Below, piece by piece: positions 63,384-64,000 of a stretch of 64,000 bases of DNA. Origin of the DNA: Mycobacterium lacus (GTDB lineage Bacteria > Actinomycetota > Actinomycetes > Mycobacteriales > Mycobacteriaceae); the NCBI RefSeq assembly GCF_010731535.1, contig NZ_AP022581.1, forward strand, positions 1,683,952 to 1,747,951, written 5' to 3'. The notes below the pieces were generated by a model, which saw nothing but the letters and a program-made list of their open reading frames with translations, was not told where the DNA came from and ran no database searches. Both the position numbers and the translations under genes were made by a program. Positions within the stretch are counted from its first letter, which is position 1. Every line of letters begins with the position of its first letter.

Positions 63384-64000
63384 TCAGGCGTCGATCACCA
63401 CGCGTCCGCTCTTCGCGCGCGAGACGCAGACCAGCATTTCGTCGTCGCCCTCCGCGGTGCGCCCGCGACGATCGACCTCCCCGGCCAGCACCTTGAGCTT
63501 GCAGGTCCCGCAGAACCCTTGCTGGCACGAATACGCGGTCGTCGGATCGTGGTCGAGCATCACGTGAAGTGCCGACCTGTTCGCCGGCACGCTGAGCACC
63601 CGCCGCGAACGCGCGAGTTCCAGCTCGAAGGAGACACCATCGATGACCGGCGGCGGGCTGAACCGTTCGTAGTGCAGTGGCGCATTGGCGTGTTTGTCGC
63701 GCGCAGTGCGCACCGACTCGAGCATGGCGGGCGGGCCGCACACGTACACGGCGATCGTCGGCCCGGCGTCGGCAAGCAGGTCCGCCGCGGTGGGCATTCG
63801 ACCCCGCTCGTCGTCGGCCCACACGGTGACCCGATCCGGTGCCACCGCCACCACCTCGTCGAGCAGGGGCATGTACTGGCGGCTGCGCCCGGCATAGACT
63901 GCGCGCCAATCGATTCCGTGCTGATGAGCCAGCTGAATCATGGGCAGGATGGGCGTCACCCCGATGCCGCCGATCACGAACAACACCTCGTGCTCGTCGG
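63384..64000 (-). CDS. Ferredoxin-linked oxidoreductase, PDR/VanB type (partial)
   Basis: The last ~205 residues of a protein whose 5' end lies beyond the window. It starts inside the NAD-binding lobe (VLFVIGGIGVTPILPMIQLA, VYVCGPPAMLESV) and ends with a plant-type 2Fe-2S domain: CQQGFCGTCKLKVLAG gives the C-x4-C-x2-C ligands and the fourth Cys is in LVCVSRAKSGRVVIDA. This order (flavin, NAD, then C-terminal ferredoxin) is that of phthalate dioxygenase reductase/vanillate demethylase reductase. It passes electrons from NADH to an oxygenase partner, not visible here. Confidence 0.88.
   Translation of the reverse strand, partial: DEHEVLFVIGGIGVTPILPMIQLAHQHGIDWRAVYAGRSRQYMPLLDEVVAVAPDRVTVWADDERGRMPTAADLLADAGPTIAVYVCGPPAMLESVRTARDKHANAPLHYERFSPPPVIDGVSFELELARSRRVLSVPANRSALHVMLDHDPTTAYSCQQGFCGTCKLKVLAGEVDRRGRTAEGDDEMLVCVSRAKSGRVVIDA

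Overview
The window is chromosomal DNA of a Mycobacterium, most likely a slow-growing nontuberculous species. It is GC-rich, uses many GTG and TTG starts, and has tightly overlapping operons. Much of it follows the M. tuberculosis gene order from about Rv1683 to Rv1731. That backbone runs: end of an acyl-CoA synthetase, Trm112-like protein, TetR plus ABC exporter, mpg, tyrS, lprJ-like DUF732 protein, TPR protein, HAD phosphatase, tlyA, nadK, recN, steA, mctB/steB, pyrG, Nudix, xerD, an O-methyltransferase, parA/scpA/scpB/rluB/cmk/der, an SDR-fadB3-cyclase-BKACE-iclR operon, tRNA-Pro, and further on gabD2. These names rest on protein motifs and remembered gene order; no database search was possible.

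Several accessory blocks interrupt the backbone. (1) Between tyrS and lprJ (4.67-7.71 kb, minus strand) is a compact YcaO-TfuA pair. A 26-codon reading frame with an almost perfect Shine-Dalgarno sequence precedes it, and two strong hairpins lie between. This is a minimal candidate RiPP system, probably making a thioamide or azoline peptide, and is my best candidate for an undescribed system. (2) From 24.3 to 33.1 kb lies an ebo-type cluster. It holds a divergent O-methyltransferase, an inositol-phosphate-synthase-like enzyme, EboC (UbiA-like), a TIM barrel fused to EboA, EboB (TatD-like), EboE, EboF (phosphatase-like) and then a TerB/Coq4-like protein. A sugar-phosphate cyclase of a different family apparently fills the place of EboD, which suggests a cyclitol-linked lipid or exported metabolite of unknown structure. 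(3) Downstream of tRNA-Pro, a 29-base copy of part of the tRNA (27 of 29 matches) lies 1.28 kb away, and the two copies bracket a VapBC module. (4) From 47.0 to 58.9 kb is a complete mce operon (yrbEA, yrbEB, mceA to mceF). A TetR gene precedes it, and both promoter regions carry a CCGTACGG palindrome. The last mce gene is translationally overlapped by an odd protein made of three Phd/YefM-type antitoxin domains with no toxin. (5) From 58.9 to 64 kb are a frameshifted DUF4189 gene, a cyclic-nucleotide-binding-domain protein, gabD2, a second VapBC pair, a secreted M15-like protein, a DUF167 protein and the C-terminal part of a ferredoxin-linked oxidoreductase cut by the window end.

Repeats include an 11-unit, about 55 bp tandem repeat at 10.38-11.0 kb and a short dispersed GC-rich hairpin element. 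Two copies of that element end exactly on the start codons of eboF and der. No CRISPR array, IS element or rRNA gene was seen.
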